Position numbers and translations under genes: made by a program. Under the pieces are notes generated by a model. That model made no database searches, had not been told where the DNA came from, and worked only from the letters and a program-made list of their open reading frames with translations. Positions 42,908 to 52,069 of a stretch of DNA of 64,000 nucleotides are shown one piece after another. The stretch covers positions 124,001 through 188,000 of the forward strand of contig NZ_CP068760.1 of NCBI RefSeq assembly GCF_016775705.1. Direction: 5' to 3'. Source of the DNA: Chryseobacterium cucumeris (lineage in GTDB: Bacteria > Bacteroidota > Bacteroidia > Flavobacteriales > Weeksellaceae). The first letter of the stretch is position 1. The number at the start of each line of letters is the position of its first letter.

Positions 42908-43900
42908 TCAGCTAACCAGTAAACTACATCCTCTGATATCTGAATGGTCTATTCTTCCTAACACCTGAAATTTATCACCGATTATTTTTCCTAAATCCTG
43001 TGTGGCAATAAATGAGCAGGAATGGGTATTGGCAAGATCAATAATATTAATAGCTCCTGTGCGGCCTTCTTTTTGGTACGTTAAGGGATCTTCTGCATTG
43101 CGAACCATAATTCTCATCCAGTTGGGACACTCATATTCATTATTTCCAAGGGAGTAAGCCTGTGAAAGTAACTCTGTCATAGAATATTCTGAATAGATTT
43201 TCTCCGTTTTAAGGCCTTCCTGAAATATTTTAAGCAATTCATCCTTGGTCATTTCTTCCTTCCGCCCCTTCATACCGCCGGTTTCAATCACTATTAAATT
43301 TTCAGGGAAATTCAGGAATTCTTCGCTTTGCTCAGAATGACAGTAATCAAGAAAGTCTAATAAAGCAAAAGAAACTCCGAAAAGAATCACTTTTTTATCC
43401 TGCAAGGTGTTCAATAGTTCAAAGAGTTCAGCATGATTATAAAGGAAATATCCGTTTTCCGGCTTGGCAGATTTTTTCATCAGATAATCTACCATATAGA
43501 TGAGTGATGAATTCTGTCTCTCAAGATAACTTGGAAGCAGCCCCAGAAAAATAAAATCTTCCGGTTTTCCGATGAACTGTTCAAAGCTTTTATAAATACT
43601 CTCCTCATAAAGTTCCGGATCTGCGATGAAATGTTTGGAAAGGTTCATCTGGGTGGTTCCTGAACTTTGAAAGAAAAGATCCGTATCCACATTTTTATCC
43701 AGAATCTGATGATTTTTAAACATTTCAATAGGAAGAAACGGAATCTTCACCAGACTATCTACCTCATCGGGACTAACCTTCAGAAAATCAACAAATTTCC
43801 TGTATATTTCAACATTTTCATATTGATAACGAAATGTTTTCAATGAGGCATTCAGGAAATCCTGTTCAGTCTGTATGTTGAATATATTTTTCAGTTCCAT
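42908..43900 (-). CDS. Acyl-protein synthetase / LuxE-family protein
   Basis: 330 residues of the ANL-like LuxE/PaaK family: Phe-Gln-Ser-Ser-Gly-Thr-Thr-Gln-Met (AMP-binding loop), Glu-Thr-Gly-Gly-Met-Lys-Gly-Arg (about 206-213), Tyr-Ser-Glu-Tyr-Ser-Met-Thr-Glu (about 237-244) and a C-terminal Gly-Arg-x-Asp. It would activate an acyl or aryl acid; in Bacteroidetes it occurs without lux genes and may serve lipid or pigment-type pathways (inference). In mid-protein it contains an unusual Cys-His-Ser-Glu-Gln-Ser-Glu-Glu segment that is the translation of a dispersed DNA repeat. Confidence 0.82.
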   Translation of the reverse strand: MELKNIFNIQTEQDFLNASLKTFRYQYENVEIYRKFVDFLKVSPDEVDSLVKIPFLPIEMFKNHQILDKNVDTDLFFQSSGTTQMNLSKHFIADPELYEESIYKSFEQFIGKPEDFIFLGLLPSYLERQNSSLIYMVDYLMKKSAKPENGYFLYNHAELFELLNTLQDKKVILFGVSFALLDFLDYCHSEQSEEFLNFPENLIVIETGGMKGRKEEMTKDELLKIFQEGLKTEKIYSEYSMTELLSQAYSLGNNEYECPNWMRIMVRNAEDPLTYQKEGRTGAINIIDLANTHSCSFIATQDLGKIIGDKFQVLGRIDHSDIRGCSLLVS

Positions 43901-43984
43901 AATTTTTTAAGTTTCTTAATCCCCGGCTGCAGGGCAATTATAGAGATAGAATATTTTTTTAATAATTTTTTAATGCATAAAACC

Positions 43985-44088
43985 TATTTTGGTAGACTTA
44001 TTGCAATGACTTATCCGGAATATGGATTAAAAACAAGAGTGGGTTTTCCACCCGTTCGAAAGTTACCTCTTTTTAGAGGTAATTTTTT
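43985..44088 (+). ncRNA. Possible small RNA ending at a plus-strand terminator
   Basis: Between two minus-strand genes, a hairpin TTACCTCT/AGAGGTAA (44063-44070 and 44075-44082) is followed by eight Ts on the plus strand only. Upstream on plus lie further small hairpins (ATCC..GGAT near 44014; GTGG..CCAC near 44040). The 5' end is not defined; no convincing promoter box is visible. Confidence 0.3.
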
Positions 44089-44090
44089 TT
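44063..44090 (+). terminator. Plus-strand intrinsic terminator in a minus-strand neighbourhood
   Basis: Perfect 8-bp stem with a 4-nt loop and T8 tract; there is no A-run on the other side, so it does not work as the terminator of the minus-strand lpxH-like gene. Confidence 0.7.
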
Positions 44091-44093
44091 GCT

Positions 44094-44864
44094 TTATTTT
44101 TCAAAAGTTTCCAGTTCAAAATCTTTTTCAAAAACCCCGTAAGTGAAATAGGAAATCCAGTCTCCAAGGTTGATATATTTTGCATTCTGTTCCAGATCCA
44201 GTACCATAGGCAGATGTCTGTGTCCATAGATAAAATAATCAATCTTCTGGGTTTTCAGCTTTTCTTTGGAATAAATGATGAGAAACTCTTTATCTTCTCC
44301 CAGAAAAGCCTTGTCCTCTTCTCCTGAGATCATTTTATTTTTTTGGGAAAGATACAATGCTACTTTCATCGCAATATCGGGATGAAGCCATTTGAAAAAC
44401 CATTGTGCCACAGGGTTTGTGAATAATTTTTTCATTCTTTTATAGCCTTTATCTCCAGGTCCCAAACCATCTCCATGGGCCAGCAGAAACTGCTTCCCTC
44501 CCATTTCAAAATATTGTTTCTGATAGAATACGGTACACCCGATTTCTTCTTCCAGATAATCTTTCATCCAAAGATCATGATTTCCGACAAAGAAATAAAT
44601 ATGAATTCCTCTGTCTTTCAATTCTGCAATTTTCCCGAGCACCCGGACATATCCTTTGGGAATGACATGCTTCCATTCGTGCCAGAAGTCAAAAAGATCA
44701 CCCATTAAAAACAAAACCTGCGCATCTTCCTTGATCTCATCCATCCAGCGTATAAATCTCTCTTCCCGCACCTTGCTTTCCTTTGGTGTAGGGGCACCAA
44801 AATGCTGATCCGAAGCGAAATATACTTTTTTTCCAGGTTCTAAATTAATTGTTGTTTTTAACAC
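44094..44864 (-). CDS. lpxH: UDP-2,3-diacylglucosamine diphosphatase-like metallophosphoesterase
   Basis: 256 residues. Metallophosphoesterase motifs in order: Phe-Ala-Ser-Asp-Gln-His (about 15-20), Met-Gly-Asp-Leu-Phe-Asp-Phe (about 53-59), Gly-Asn-His-Asp (about 94-97), Ala-His-Gly-Asp-Gly (about 130-134) and Gly-His-Arg-His (about 214-217). The pattern fits LpxH/LpxI-type pyrophosphatases that hydrolyse UDP-diacylglucosamine to lipid X in lipid A synthesis. The start is a GTG at 44864, 20 nt after the QueD-like stop; no better ATG is in frame. Confidence 0.85.
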   Translation of the reverse strand: MLKTTINLEPGKKVYFASDQHFGAPTPKESKVREERFIRWMDEIKEDAQVLFLMGDLFDFWHEWKHVIPKGYVRVLGKIAELKDRGIHIYFFVGNHDLWMKDYLEEEIGCTVFYQKQYFEMGGKQFLLAHGDGLGPGDKGYKRMKKLFTNPVAQWFFKWLHPDIAMKVALYLSQKNKMISGEEDKAFLGEDKEFLIIYSKEKLKTQKIDYFIYGHRHLPMVLDLEQNAKYINLGDWISYFTYGVFEKDFELETFEK

Positions 44865-44884
44865 CTTCTGAGTTTTGTGAAAAA

Positions 44885-45331
44885 TTATTGATTATCTTCT
44901 GCAACCCATTCTCCATAAGAGTTTTCTGTCTCATGAAGTTTAAGATAGGCTAAAGAAATTCCTTCGGGAAGTCTCGATTTGATTTTAGCAGCAATGGCAT
45001 ACAACATGTTTTCACAGGTTGGCTGGAAGCTGCAATAGATTACTTTATGTCCTTTCTGTTCAAGGTCATCTCCCAGTTCTTTGTGTGGAGACAGCGCATT
45101 GACAAGAACCGCATGGTCCCATACATCTACGATTTCAGATTTTACGATACTTTTGATATCTCCGAAATCTACCACCATTCCATTTTTAGGATTTTCAATA
45201 TCATTAATCGGTTTTCCTTTCACTGTTACAAACAGTTTATAGGAGTGCCCATGCATATTTTTACACTTCCCATCGTAGTTGTAAAGCACGTGAGCCGTTT
45301 CGAATGTAAAAATTTTTGTAATACGTATCAT
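44885..45331 (-). CDS. 6-pyruvoyl-tetrahydropterin synthase / QueD-type protein
   Basis: 148 residues. Zinc ligands His14, His27 and His29 and the catalytic Cys23 are in the motif Cys-Lys-Asn-Met-His-Gly-His (23-29). A later Asp-His-Ala-Val-Leu segment and Glu-Asn-Ser-Tyr-Gly near the C-terminus are also conserved. It probably makes 6-carboxy-5,6,7,8-tetrahydropterin for queuosine; a pterin-cofactor role cannot be excluded. Upstream gene of a pair with the lpxH-like gene. Confidence 0.9.
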   Translation of the reverse strand: MIRITKIFTFETAHVLYNYDGKCKNMHGHSYKLFVTVKGKPINDIENPKNGMVVDFGDIKSIVKSEIVDVWDHAVLVNALSPHKELGDDLEQKGHKVIYCSFQPTCENMLYAIAAKIKSRLPEGISLAYLKLHETENSYGEWVAEDNQ

Positions 45332-45335
45332 AGTA

Positions 45336-45343
45336 CAAAGATA
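45336..45343 (-). promoter_or_regulatory. -7 box of the QueD-like gene, 5 nt from start
   Basis: Minus-strand TATCTTTG, last base 5 nt before the ATG at 45331. Confidence 0.6.
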
Positions 45344-45518
45344 GGATAAAACAGCTTAATAGAGAAAAGACTGTTTCTATTACAACGATTTTAAAATATT
45401 CTTTTTAGAAAAAACCTGAAAATAATATTGTTGAAATAGAAAGTTTCATGGAGATGTTTGTTTGATGTTTCCCTAGTAAAAACAGCGGTCGTTTTATTCT
45501 ATTACATTACAGGAAAAA

Positions 45519-45911
45519 TTATTCATTATATTCTGGTTTTAATTGACCGGTTTGAAAGCCTAATTCTCTCAAATAATCAAGTCCGTTTTGTATTTCCATT
45601 GAATTGAAACCGGACCATCCTTTTTTTAACCCCATTACAATTAACTGCCTGATGTATTTAGGCTTATTGAGATTTATCTCATCTTCTGAACCTGTGATTT
45701 TATTCATCAGTTTCACACCTGATTTTAAAGGCTGCCCCATTACATAATCCTCGACAGTCATAAATTTGATGATTAGAGGGGTTTGCTTTTGTCCGTTTAA
45801 AAATACTTTTACAGTCAAAGTATTAGTTTTAGTTTCAGAGTGATATTGATCAGAAACCAAATACAAGTATTCTATAGTATTGACAGTTATTTTTCTTAAC
45901 TTATTTTTCAT
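45519..45911 (-). CDS. Hypothetical protein
   Basis: 130 residues, soluble, Lys-rich, with alternating strands and helices. No motif recognised. It lies 32 nt downstream of the 45944-47110 gene on the same strand and may be co-transcribed with it. Confidence 0.55.
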   Translation of the reverse strand: MKNKLRKITVNTIEYLYLVSDQYHSETKTNTLTVKVFLNGQKQTPLIIKFMTVEDYVMGQPLKSGVKLMNKITGSEDEINLNKPKYIRQLIVMGLKKGWSGFNSMEIQNGLDYLRELGFQTGQLKPEYNE

Positions 45912-45943
45912 TACCTCGTTCTTCTACCCAGATATTTCAGACA

Positions 45944-47110
45944 TTATCTTATCGTTTTTTCAAACTTGTTAATAATGGTATACGCTTTATCTTTTACAAC
46001 AATATCATAATTTCCTTTATCCAGGATTAAAAAACGACTGTCTTGGGAAGTATTGAGTTCAATGATATCCGCAGGAACACCTTCCTTTTCAAATTCACCT
46101 TTTCTGTAAGCTAAAACCAGGGCCGGATAATTTGAAATTTTAGAAGAAGGAATTTTGTAAAACTTCCTGTTTTTACTCAACATCCAATGCGGCCTTCCGT
46201 TGATGTATTTAGTAACAGGATGAATGATTTTAATATCAGTATACAACTCCTTGTCTTCTCCATTGTATATTCCCTTATTTTCATCTTTCAAAACAACAGG
46301 GATGGTATTATTTATCAATCTTAAAAGCGGTTCATTATACTTCAGGCTACTTTTTTCTGAAAACTGAGTCTGGTCAATCGTAAAAGGATTGATCCCCGTC
46401 AGGTCGGAAAGTCGCCCCGCCATTGTTTTCTCCCAGGATTTATGAACCCCTTCATAAGCATGCTGATAGCCACAATAGATCAGATATTTGCCTTCTTTAT
46501 TTTTCTGCATAAAATCGAAGATATTGTTTGCCTCTCCTATTTCCCTTTGTTTATTATTTCCTTCTGCTTCATATGAGAAAAGCTTGAACCCAATTTTCAA
46601 GGCATTGTAAATAAAGTTTCCGAATTCCGGTTCTTTGGAATAATATCCACTGTTAAGAGCAGCAAATTTTGTGGTGTTTACAGAGTCACCCGCTAATGTT
46701 TCAAGTCCCAAATATCTGTAACCTTTGTCATATAATCCCTGAAGTAAGGAAGATGCGAAAGTTCGGTGACTGGCATTGTGATGGGCTTCATTAATGATGA
46801 TAATCTGTTCACTAACGGATCTTTCTAAGATATAATCTTTTGCGTTGACGGGGATTAATTTCGTAAACTTCAAACTATCTGCAGTGCTCAGCTTTTTCAC
46901 TCTTCCAAAAGTCATATCCCAACTTTCCAATGCAGATTTATATTGTCCGCTTATCGAGTAAAATGTTGCAGCCATCTGGCTTCTCCAGGATTGACTTTGG
47001 GTGGAGTCTGCCACCTTTTTTTTAATATCATCTGTAAACCAGTAAGGATTTTCCTGGCCATAGCCCGCCATGCTTAACAAGAGTAAAGTCAGTGAATAAG
47101 AGAATTTCAT
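45944..47110 (-). CDS. Secreted EreA/ChaN-like (TIKI superfamily) protein, tentative
   Basis: 388 residues with a signal peptide (about 1-18). A core with Ile-Asn-Glu-Ala-His-His, then Leu-Gly-Leu-Glu-Thr, and later Tyr-Cys-Gly-Tyr-Gln-His, is reminiscent of the Glu/His metal-site patterns of erythromycin-esterase/ChaN/TraB-like proteins. The family call is by pattern only. No enzyme activity is claimed. It is the first gene of a possible pair with 45519-45911. Confidence 0.5.
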   Translation of the reverse strand: MKFSYSLTLLLLSMAGYGQENPYWFTDDIKKKVADSTQSQSWRSQMAATFYSISGQYKSALESWDMTFGRVKKLSTADSLKFTKLIPVNAKDYILERSVSEQIIIINEAHHNASHRTFASSLLQGLYDKGYRYLGLETLAGDSVNTTKFAALNSGYYSKEPEFGNFIYNALKIGFKLFSYEAEGNNKQREIGEANNIFDFMQKNKEGKYLIYCGYQHAYEGVHKSWEKTMAGRLSDLTGINPFTIDQTQFSEKSSLKYNEPLLRLINNTIPVVLKDENKGIYNGEDKELYTDIKIIHPVTKYINGRPHWMLSKNRKFYKIPSSKISNYPALVLAYRKGEFEKEGVPADIIELNTSQDSRFLILDKGNYDIVVKDKAYTIINKFEKTIR

Positions 47111-47198
47111 ATGTATCTAGTTTTTGATTGATAATTGTCATCCGATAAGCTACAAATTCAGAGCCAACAGTACAAGAGGCCTGGCTCAAATCATTTCT

Positions 47199-47720
47199 TT
47201 ATAAGTTATTTGCAAATTTTGATTTATTTACAGTTACTTTATTCTTAAAAGCTTTATAAATATAGTATTGGTTGATATTATTCTGAGTAATCAAAATAGG
47301 TTCAGCATTATCCTCAATTACAATTTTAGAATATCCCAGATCTGATGAAAAGGCATTTGAATTCCATGAATAATACAATTCAACGGCTTTAATTTTATCA
47401 AAATCTATTTTTCTCTCTTTTTGGCTCTGTTTATCCAATACTATGATTTGCTTTTCTAAAGGATCAATTTTAGCTTCTTCCCTTAAATTTCGCAAATAAT
47501 ATTTTTTTCTGATTATTGCTGTTCCCAAAAAGAGATAAGTAAGAAAAGAAAACAGTAAAACCGGAACAGCAAATGAAAATATCTTTGATAATGAAAGTTC
47601 ATTCCAGTTCAGAATCATTTTACGTACAATGGCACCAGAAATAAAAACAGTAAAACACAGATAAAAATACCCCAATATCAAATTGCCTACAATTTTATTC
47701 TTTTTATACTCAAATTCCAT
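47199..47720 (-). CDS. Hypothetical membrane protein
   Basis: 173 residues: two transmembrane helices (about 12-32 and 44-70) followed by a soluble domain of beta strands. The order helix-helix-beta domain resembles small bacterial PH-like membrane proteins, but no family is recognised with confidence. Confidence 0.55.
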   Translation of the reverse strand: MEFEYKKNKIVGNLILGYFYLCFTVFISGAIVRKMILNWNELSLSKIFSFAVPVLLFSFLTYLFLGTAIIRKKYYLRNLREEAKIDPLEKQIIVLDKQSQKERKIDFDKIKAVELYYSWNSNAFSSDLGYSKIVIEDNAEPILITQNNINQYYIYKAFKNKVTVNKSKFANNL

Positions 47721-47757
47721 TTTAACAAGTTAAAATTGTTTTACTCTACACCTTGTT

Positions 47758-48147
47758 CTAATTAAAAAACTTCTCCAGCCAGTCGTTTTCCAGACGTTTT
47801 ATTTTTTTGGTTTCAGGATCAAACAGAATCCAAAGCGTACTTGAGTCTACCACAAGTTCTTCATTGCAATAGAACTCAACTTTTCTTGGCTGTTTGGCTC
47901 CTTCGGGAGTCAGAGGATAAGTTCTTACCGTAATGATATCATCCAGATAAACCTGTTTTTTATATCGGATATGATGATCCAGAAGCATCCAGGCGTCGTT
48001 TACATATTCTGTTTGCTGTTTCAGAAGATCCCAGTGCTCTGCTGCCACTTCTTCCACCCAGTGTACATATTGTACATTATTCACATGGTTGTTCTGATCA
48101 ATATGCTCTTCTGTTACTTTGATCTGTTTTTCGTACATCAAATTCAT
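47758..48147 (-). CDS. Acyl-CoA thioesterase (hotdog fold, YbgC/FadM-like)
   Basis: 129 residues, single hotdog domain. It shows the hotdog helix context (Asp-Gln-Asn-Asn-His-Val-Asn-Asn-Val-Gln-Tyr, about 18-28) and the motif Trp-Ile-Leu-Phe-Asp-Pro. These are acyl-CoA or acyl-ACP hydrolases of the 4-hydroxybenzoyl-CoA thioesterase family; the substrate is not defined. Cytoplasmic. A -7 box (minus TACATTTG, 48165-48172) lies 18 nt upstream. Confidence 0.84.
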   Translation of the reverse strand: MNLMYEKQIKVTEEHIDQNNHVNNVQYVHWVEEVAAEHWDLLKQQTEYVNDAWMLLDHHIRYKKQVYLDDIITVRTYPLTPEGAKQPRKVEFYCNEELVVDSSTLWILFDPETKKIKRLENDWLEKFFN

Positions 48148-48225
48148 TCTCCTGAAAGTTTACTCAAATGTATCATTTTAAAATAAAACTTTCTTCATCC
48201 AGCCACTCACTTTTGTCCATAAAAA

Positions 48226-48251
48226 AACGGAATCATCGTTCTGATTCCGTT
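48226..48251 (-). terminator. Terminator of the ompH-like gene
   Basis: Ten-bp perfect stem AACGGAATCA/TGATTCCGTT and a T-tract on minus, between the ompH-like and thioesterase genes. Confidence 0.92.
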
Positions 48252-48276
48252 ACAATATTCAGTATATTGAAAATTC

Positions 48277-48849
48277 TTATTTAGATTTCCCGGCTGGCTT
48301 GGCAGTTGTTGCCGTAGCCCCTAATTTGGTTTTCACAGTAGCAGTGATATCTTCGCTTCCGTCTGTGTAAAGAAGGTTATTAGATTCCTGTGATGCTACA
48401 TCAAATACAAAATTCAGGTTTCTTTCTTTTGCTACAGCATAAATAGCATCTTTTACTTTCTTCTGTAAAGGACTAAACAATTCGTTTTGTTTGGCAGAAA
48501 TATCTTTAGCAGCCTGTGTTCTGGTTTCCTCTATCTTCTTACCTAAAGCCTGTAATTCTGTTTGTGCTGCAATCAGTTCTTTGGTCACAGCTTCTTTATT
48601 GGCTTCGCTTAACGTTTTTTCTTTATCCTGTGCCGCTTTCAATTTAGTCTGATAATCACCGATAAGCTTCTCAATTTCAGTCTGCCTGGTCTTAGTCAGG
48701 TTATCAATAGTAGTTCCTATAGTTTTTACTTCAGATAAACTTGCAAAAATGTCCTCTGTATTTACACTTCCAATCTTCTGTTGAGCATGTACAATATTTG
48801 CAGTAAGTGTTAATCCTAACGCAATAAAAATTGTCTTAATTAAATTCAT
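48277..48849 (-). CDS. OmpH/Skp-family periplasmic chaperone
   Basis: 190 residues from the ATG at 48849; the frame extends 13 codons upstream without signal-peptide character. The signal peptide (about 1-23) ends ...VHA-Gln. The mature protein starts with Lys-Ile-Gly-Ser-Val-Asn, typical of OmpH, and is a long Lys/Glu/Gln-rich coiled coil (about 50-135), then a small beta part. Skp-like chaperones carry unfolded outer-membrane proteins across the periplasm. It is not beside bamA here, which is less usual. Confidence 0.86.
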   Translation of the reverse strand: MNLIKTIFIALGLTLTANIVHAQQKIGSVNTEDIFASLSEVKTIGTTIDNLTKTRQTEIEKLIGDYQTKLKAAQDKEKTLSEANKEAVTKELIAAQTELQALGKKIEETRTQAAKDISAKQNELFSPLQKKVKDAIYAVAKERNLNFVFDVASQESNNLLYTDGSEDITATVKTKLGATATTAKPAGKSK

Positions 48850-48967
48850 TTGTAATAATATTTTTTTTCGCTCCCAAATATAACTCAAATTTCAATTACT
48901 TATCATGTAATTATTAATTTGAAATTACATGGTGTAAAAAACAGGTTTAAACAACTTCAGACAAAGA

Positions 48968-48991
48968 AAAACCTCCTCAAAGAGAAGGTTT
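48968..48991 (-). terminator. Terminator of the aceB-aceA operon
   Basis: Stem AAACCTcCTC/GAGaAGGTTT (one mismatch) followed by TTTTTC on minus, 26 nt beyond the aceA stop. Confidence 0.75.
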
Positions 48992-49016
48992 AACATCAAA
49001 AAATATGGAAAAATGA

Positions 49017-50297
49017 CTAATGGAACTGTGCTGTTTCTGTAGAATCTTTCATTGCTACAGTAGCTGAGGAACCGTTGGTAACAATATTCTGCACTTCATC
49101 AAAATATCCTGTTCCTACAAAAGATTGATGCTTCACCGCTCTGAATCCTTTCTGCTGTAGTGCAAATTCACGCTCCTGAAGTTCAGAATATCCTGCCATT
49201 CCTCTTTCTTTATAAGCCAGTGCAAGCTCAAACATGGCTGTATTCAAAGCATGGAATCCTGCAAGGGTAATAAACTGGAATTTGTACCCCATTTTAGCCA
49301 GCTCTTCTCTGAAAGTAGACATTTCTTCCACACTCAGTTTTGCAGCCCAGTTGAATGAAGGTGAACAGTTATAAGCAAGCATTTTTCCAGGGAATTTTGC
49401 ATGAATTCCATCTGCAAATCTTCTGGCCTGCTCCAGGTCAGGATTGGAGGTTTCCATCCAGATCAGATCAGCATATGGCGCATAAGACAGTCCTCTATCG
49501 ATTCCCTGCTCAACTCCGTTTCTTACCACGTAAAAACCTTCAGAAGTTCTTTCTCCGGTTACGAATTTCTTATCTCTGTCATCAATATCAGAAGTCAGTA
49601 AATCTGCTGCATCCGCATCCGTTCTTGCAATGATAAGACTTGGAACGCCCAATACATCGGCAGCCAGACGCGCTGCTATCAACTTATTGACCGCTTCCTG
49701 AGTAGGCACCAATACTTTCCCGCCCAAGTGGCCACATTTTTTAGCGGAAGAAAGCTGATCTTCAAAATGTACGGCAGCCGCTCCGGCTTCAATCATTTGT
49801 TTCATCAGTTCAAAAGCATTCAGATTACCTCCAAAACCTGCTTCTGCATCGGCAATAATAGGCACCAGATATTCTTTATTTCCTGTTCCGCTTACAGACT
49901 GCACCTGATCCGCTCTTAGTAAGGCATTATTAATTTTCTTTACCACAGAAGGCACTGAATTGGCCGGATACAATGACTGATCCGGATACATCTCCCCTGA
50001 CAGGTTAGCATCTGCAGCCACCTGCCATCCTGAAAGATAAATTGCTTCCAGGCCGGCATCCACTTCCTGCACCGCCTGATTACCTGTCAGTGCACCCAGT
50101 CCCGCCACATAATCCTGGGTATTTAATTTATCCCAGAATTTTTTGGACATTTCTGTCGCAATAGTGTATTCAATGGTATAAGAACCGCGAAGTTTAAGAA
50201 CTTCTTCTGCCGTATAAGGTCTTTTTACACCGTGCCAACGTGGATTTGTCAGCCAATCTTGCTCAATAGCCTGGATTTGTTCTTGTCTTGTTTTCAT
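49017..50297 (-). CDS. aceA: Isocitrate lyase
   Basis: 426 residues from the ATG at 50297; the frame runs to 50405 but the extra 36 residues are translated heptamer repeats. The catalytic loop Lys-Lys-Cys-Gly-His is at about residues 190-194, preceded by the Mg-binding region Ala-Asp-Ala-Glu-Ala-Gly-Phe-Gly-Gly. It splits isocitrate into glyoxylate and succinate for growth on acetate or fatty acids. Downstream of aceB on the same strand, with 108 nt between. Confidence 0.96.
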   Translation of the reverse strand: MKTRQEQIQAIEQDWLTNPRWHGVKRPYTAEEVLKLRGSYTIEYTIATEMSKKFWDKLNTQDYVAGLGALTGNQAVQEVDAGLEAIYLSGWQVAADANLSGEMYPDQSLYPANSVPSVVKKINNALLRADQVQSVSGTGNKEYLVPIIADAEAGFGGNLNAFELMKQMIEAGAAAVHFEDQLSSAKKCGHLGGKVLVPTQEAVNKLIAARLAADVLGVPSLIIARTDADAADLLTSDIDDRDKKFVTGERTSEGFYVVRNGVEQGIDRGLSYAPYADLIWMETSNPDLEQARRFADGIHAKFPGKMLAYNCSPSFNWAAKLSVEEMSTFREELAKMGYKFQFITLAGFHALNTAMFELALAYKERGMAGYSELQEREFALQQKGFRAVKHQSFVGTGYFDEVQNIVTNGSSATVAMKDSTETAQFH

Positions 50298-50328
50298 AAT
50301 ATTTGGATTTTGTTTGATTAGATTTTTG

Positions 50329-50405
50329 GGGTTCGGGTTACGAGGTTCGGAGGTACGAGATATAATTCTCAAACTTTCGGACACTTCTACTCTCTCACTC
50401 TCCAA
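50329..50405. repeat. Heptamer arrays between aceB and aceA
   Basis: GGGTTCG, GGTTACG, AGGTTCG, GAGGTACG, then a second array of ACTTTCG/GACACTT/CTACTCT type. The same two-part arrangement recurs at 54572-54680. Confidence 0.75.
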
Positions 50406-51980
50406 TTAGATAAAAGGGTATGCTTTAAGGGTTAGAAATTCTTCAAAATTTTCGCAGAAAATCAATTCATTGAAAAGTTCTTTGGCGAGGTTGAATTTTC
50501 CGCTTTTGAATCGGGTTTCACCTACATATTTTTCAATATGATCCATTTCTTCTTTTTCCCACTGCAGTACCATGCTTCGGGTTAATGTTCTGTCGTCACT
50601 CAGAACTGCTTCATTTTTCAGCCATTGCCAGATTTGTGTTCTTGAAATTTCTGCAGTAGCGGCATCTTCCATCAGATTATAAATAGCGGCAGCACCGGTT
50701 CCCATCAGCCAGCTTTCAAGATAAAGAATTCCTACATTGATATTTTTACGGACTCCTTTTTCTGTGATTTCTCCTTTGGGAATTTCCAGCAGCTGGCTTT
50801 CTGTTATATGGTATTCAAATTTTTTATCGATCTGATTTTGGGAAGGCATAAACTGGTCAAAAATTTCTTTTGCGACAGCTACCAATGCGGGATGTGCTAC
50901 CCAGGTTCCGTCGTGACCGTTTTTTACTTCCCTTTCTTTATCATTTCTTACTTTTTCAAAAGCAATAGTATTGGCTTCGTCATCATCTTTTACAGGAATC
51001 TGGGCAGCCATTCCGCCTATTGCATGTACATTTCTTTTATGGCAGATTTCAATCACCCTTTTTGAATAAGCACTCATAAAGGGAGATGTCATGGTTACCT
51101 GATCTCTGTCCGGAACAATAAATTCGGTAAGGTTTCTGAATTTTTTAATGTATGAGAAAATATAATCCCATCTTCCGCAATTCAATCCTGCGCTGTGTTC
51201 TTTTAATTCAAATAAAATTTCATCAATCTGAAACGAAGCGGTAATCGTTTCTATTAAAACAGTCGCTTTAATGGTTCCCTCCGGAATTCCGAGATAGTTT
51301 TGCGCAAAAACAAAAACTTCATTCCACCAGCGTGCTTCTTTATAATGTTCCAGTTTTGGAAGATAGAAGTAAGGACCGCTGCCATTTTCCAAAAGCTGTT
51401 TTGCATTTCTGAAGAAATATATTCCAAAATCAGTCAGTGATCCGGAAGCTTTTTCTCCATTGATTTCAATATGTTTTTCAGGAAGGTGCAGGCCGCGTGG
51501 ACGAACCTGTAAAACAGCCGTTTTTTCATTAAGGGTGTATGCCTTTCCTTTTTCGTTCACAAAATCAATAGTCCGGTTAATGGCATCAGAAAGATTAATC
51601 TGTCCCTGAATACAGTTTTCCCACACTGGCGAGCTGCTATCTTCAAAGTCGGCCATAAATGTAGAAGCACCGGAATTCAAGGCATTGATAATCATCTTGC
51701 GGTCAACAGGACCGGTAATTTCTACTCTTCTATCCAGCATATCGTCAGGAAGCGGAGCACATACCCAATTTCCATTCCGGATGTCTGCTGTTTCTTTCAA
51801 GAACTCAGGAAGATTTCCTTTATCAAAATTTTGCTGAGTAATTTTTCTTTCTTCTAAAAGTTCAAGTCTTTTATGATTAAAGTTCTGATGAAGCGAAATC
51901 AGAAAATCTGCCAAATCGGGAGTAAATACTTCCTCAAACCGCTTCTGTGCCTTTATTTCTAATTGAGTCTTTGTTTCCAT
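50406..51980 (-). CDS. aceB: Malate synthase A
   Basis: 524 residues. Signature Gly-Leu-Asn-Cys-Gly-Arg-Trp-Asp-Tyr-Ile-Phe-Ser-Tyr (about 258-270) and the catalytic-acid regions Ala-Asp-Phe-Glu-Asp and Asn-Val-Gly-Ile-Leu-Tyr-Leu-Glu-Ser are present, so it is the A type rather than G. It condenses glyoxylate with acetyl-CoA to malate. First gene of the glyoxylate-shunt operon; its -7 box (minus TATGTTTG, 52009-52016) lies beside the palindromic operators. Confidence 0.96.
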   Translation of the reverse strand: METKTQLEIKAQKRFEEVFTPDLADFLISLHQNFNHKRLELLEERKITQQNFDKGNLPEFLKETADIRNGNWVCAPLPDDMLDRRVEITGPVDRKMIINALNSGASTFMADFEDSSSPVWENCIQGQINLSDAINRTIDFVNEKGKAYTLNEKTAVLQVRPRGLHLPEKHIEINGEKASGSLTDFGIYFFRNAKQLLENGSGPYFYLPKLEHYKEARWWNEVFVFAQNYLGIPEGTIKATVLIETITASFQIDEILFELKEHSAGLNCGRWDYIFSYIKKFRNLTEFIVPDRDQVTMTSPFMSAYSKRVIEICHKRNVHAIGGMAAQIPVKDDDEANTIAFEKVRNDKEREVKNGHDGTWVAHPALVAVAKEIFDQFMPSQNQIDKKFEYHITESQLLEIPKGEITEKGVRKNINVGILYLESWLMGTGAAAIYNLMEDAATAEISRTQIWQWLKNEAVLSDDRTLTRSMVLQWEKEEMDHIEKYVGETRFKSGKFNLAKELFNELIFCENFEEFLTLKAYPFI

Positions 51981-52008
51981 AACCTATTGATTTTGTGATT
52001 TGATATTA

Positions 52009-52016
52009 CAAACATA
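52009..52016 (-). promoter_or_regulatory. -7 box of aceB
   Basis: Minus-strand TATGTTTG, 29 nt from the aceB ATG; the palindrome at 52035-52050 covers the expected -33 region. Confidence 0.55.
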
Positions 52017-52034
52017 AATAAAAATTTTCACAAA

Positions 52035-52050
52035 TAGCGAACGTTCGCTA
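52035..52050. promoter_or_regulatory. Palindromic operator 1 of the glyoxylate-shunt regulator
   Basis: Perfect 16-bp palindrome TAGCGAACGTTCGCTA. Together with the next site it is the best candidate for ScfR/RamB-like binding. Confidence 0.7.
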
Positions 52051-52069
52051 AATTTATTTAAAAATTATT

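Noticed and set aside
49017..50405. Extended N-terminus of isocitrate lyase
   Set aside because: The extra 36 residues are translation of an intergenic heptamer array; the canonical N-terminus starts at 50297.
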